From an uncultured Oscillospiraceae bacterium (GTDB taxonomy: Bacteria > Bacillota > Clostridia > Oscillospirales > Oscillospiraceae): 64,000 bases of DNA. Position numbers and translations under genes: made by a program. The stretch covers positions 9,691 to 73,690 of the forward strand of contig CAJUEC010000011.1 in NCBI GenBank assembly GCA_910585155.1, given 5' to 3'. The notes under the pieces were generated by a model, which ran no database searches, was not told where the DNA came from, and was given only the letters and a program-made list of their open reading frames with translations. Of this stretch, positions 63,242 to 64,000 are shown one piece after another. The number at the start of each line of letters is the position of its first letter. Position 1 is the first letter of the stretch.

Positions 63242-63700
63242 CTATACAGCCCGTTCATCAAATTCCCGCAGAAATTTCCCGTGCAGCTCCTCCTCCGCCC
63301 GCCGCCGGGCCTTGACCGCATCCTCAAATTTTCCATAGCTGCCCAGATAGTGCCGCTTCCCCTTGAAGCAGATGGCGGCCCGCCACAGCCCCTTGGAGGC
63401 CACCCAGTCCACCCCGGGCACGCCGCTGGTGTTGCTGCGCCGCACCGTTTTGGCCCGGATCATCTCCACGCAGGTGCCGTCCACATAGGTGAGCCGGGCC
63501 TCAATGCCCGCGCAGTGGACGCAGCCGCAGGAGATCGTGTGCCCCGACCGCAGGTGATAGGTCTTGACCACCGTCTCCCGCCCGCAGTCGCACCGGCAGT
63601 GCCAAGCGGTACGGGAGCCGATGTTGGCCGCCGGGGCCAGAACCACCAGCTTCCCATACCGCTGCCCGGTCAAATCCAGCTTTCGCGTCGGGTGTCCCAT
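63242..63700 (-). CDS. AP2-domain protein of mobile-element type
   Basis: 152 residues. N-terminal Cys-rich part (LDLTGQRYGKLVVLAPAA..WHCRCDCGRETVVKTYHLRSGHTISCGC) as found beside HNH homing endonucleases, followed by an AP2/ERF-like DNA-binding domain (SGVPGVDWVASKGLWRAAICFKGKRHYLGSYGKFEDAVKARRRAEEE). No HNH catalytic His-Asn-His is evident between them, so it may bind but not cut DNA. I choose ATG 63700; a GTG 12 bp upstream is also possible. Commonly phage- or intron-linked, though here solitary. Confidence 0.8.
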   Translation of the reverse strand: MGHPTRKLDLTGQRYGKLVVLAPAANIGSRTAWHCRCDCGRETVVKTYHLRSGHTISCGCVHCAGIEARLTYVDGTCVEMIRAKTVRRSNTSGVPGVDWVASKGLWRAAICFKGKRHYLGSYGKFEDAVKARRRAEEELHGKFLREFDERAV

Positions 63701-63742
63701 CTCCGCATCCACTCCCCTCTCTGGGGCGGCTTACAGAAATGT

Positions 63743-63881
63743 GTACCTTTTGATAGTTGCCCTCTGGTCCCTTCCCACAGAAAAATTTCTCAATTTCTTT
63801 GTGTAGTTTGTGGAAAAAGCACTTGCAAAACCCCGCAACCTGTGTTATCTTATGGTTATCCGAACCGCTATCAAAAGGTAC
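63743..63881. repeat. 139-bp segment bounded by 14-bp inverted repeats
   Basis: GTACCTTTTGATAG at 63743-63756 and its exact complement at 63868-63881 enclose an AT-richer segment with no credible ORF. It lies directly upstream of the AP2 gene; a plus-strand TTGCAA-17-TATCTT promoter-like pair is inside. Confidence 0.55.
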
Positions 63882-64000
63882 GATTTTTGACAGCGGGGGT
63901 TGGATGCCTGGTCTGGCAGGCTTGGAGATGCCCGCGGCGCGCGGTTTTTTTCGGCCACCCACCGAAAAGCCGCATAAATCCCTGCGAATAATGGCGCAGG
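63882..64000. other. Window end without recognised gene
   Basis: GC-rich sequence with short open frames on both strands but no ribosome site or family match that I can support. Confidence 0.35.

Overview
The window comes from a high-GC, Gram-positive anaerobe of the Firmicutes, most likely an Oscillospiraceae-type gut bacterium (Flavonifractor/Lawsonibacter/Oscillibacter-like). This is inferred from the GC-rich codon use together with sortase B, lipoboxes, GHKL/LytTR two-component systems, permuted GH3 enzymes, a DUF4179-type anti-sigma factor and comEC-holA-rnmV housekeeping order. No species name can be fixed from the sequence alone.

Layout. 1-9.7 kb (minus): a LytTR/GHKL two-component system drives a surface glycan locus (permuted GH3 lipoprotein, a CBM/InlB-repeat lipoprotein, a second GH3 cut by the window edge). 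10.1-11.5 kb: rpoN with a strong promoter and a structured leader. 11.7-19.8 kb (minus): a second, paralogous module (LytTR regulator, GHKL kinase, membrane-anchored permuted GH3, lipoprotein, NCS2-like permease). 20-28.7 kb: a zinc-ribbon/Vsr-like nuclease, then a receiver plus two hybrid kinases, one of which ends in a DegV lipid-binding domain; a MITE; a PD-(D/E)XK-like protein with a coupled mini-ORF. 28.7-33.8 kb (minus): a membrane alpha/beta hydrolase, glycerate kinase and its CdaR regulator, a serine recombinase.

34-40 kb (plus): a TIR-domain protein, a second MITE copy, a large helical protein that shares a short N-terminal motif with the TIR protein, an SPFH-like protein, a membrane SH3b protein, then a GH20 hexosaminidase. 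This looks like an undescribed conflict or envelope-stress module and is my leading candidate for a new system. 40.3-48.8 kb (plus): a TetR regulator with a clear palindromic operator, then a seven-gene-scale redox operon: large Fe-S/FAD oxidoreductase, HypA, membrane protein, CrtI/RetSat-like flavoprotein, ferredoxin-reductase with 2Fe-2S domain, and a second membrane protein that is a distant paralogue of the first. It reads as an electron chain feeding saturation or desaturation of a lipid-like substrate.

48.9-59 kb: mostly core genes (typA, tRNA-Arg, ECF sigma/anti-sigma pair, ferritin-like protein, HAD phosphatase, comEC, holA, rnmV). 59-63.1 kb (minus): class B sortase and a 979-residue wall-anchored beta-helix adhesin preceded by two tandem c-di-GMP-I (GEMM) riboswitches, so adhesin display is likely set by c-di-GMP. 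The window closes with an AP2-domain gene of mobile-element type and an inverted-repeat region.
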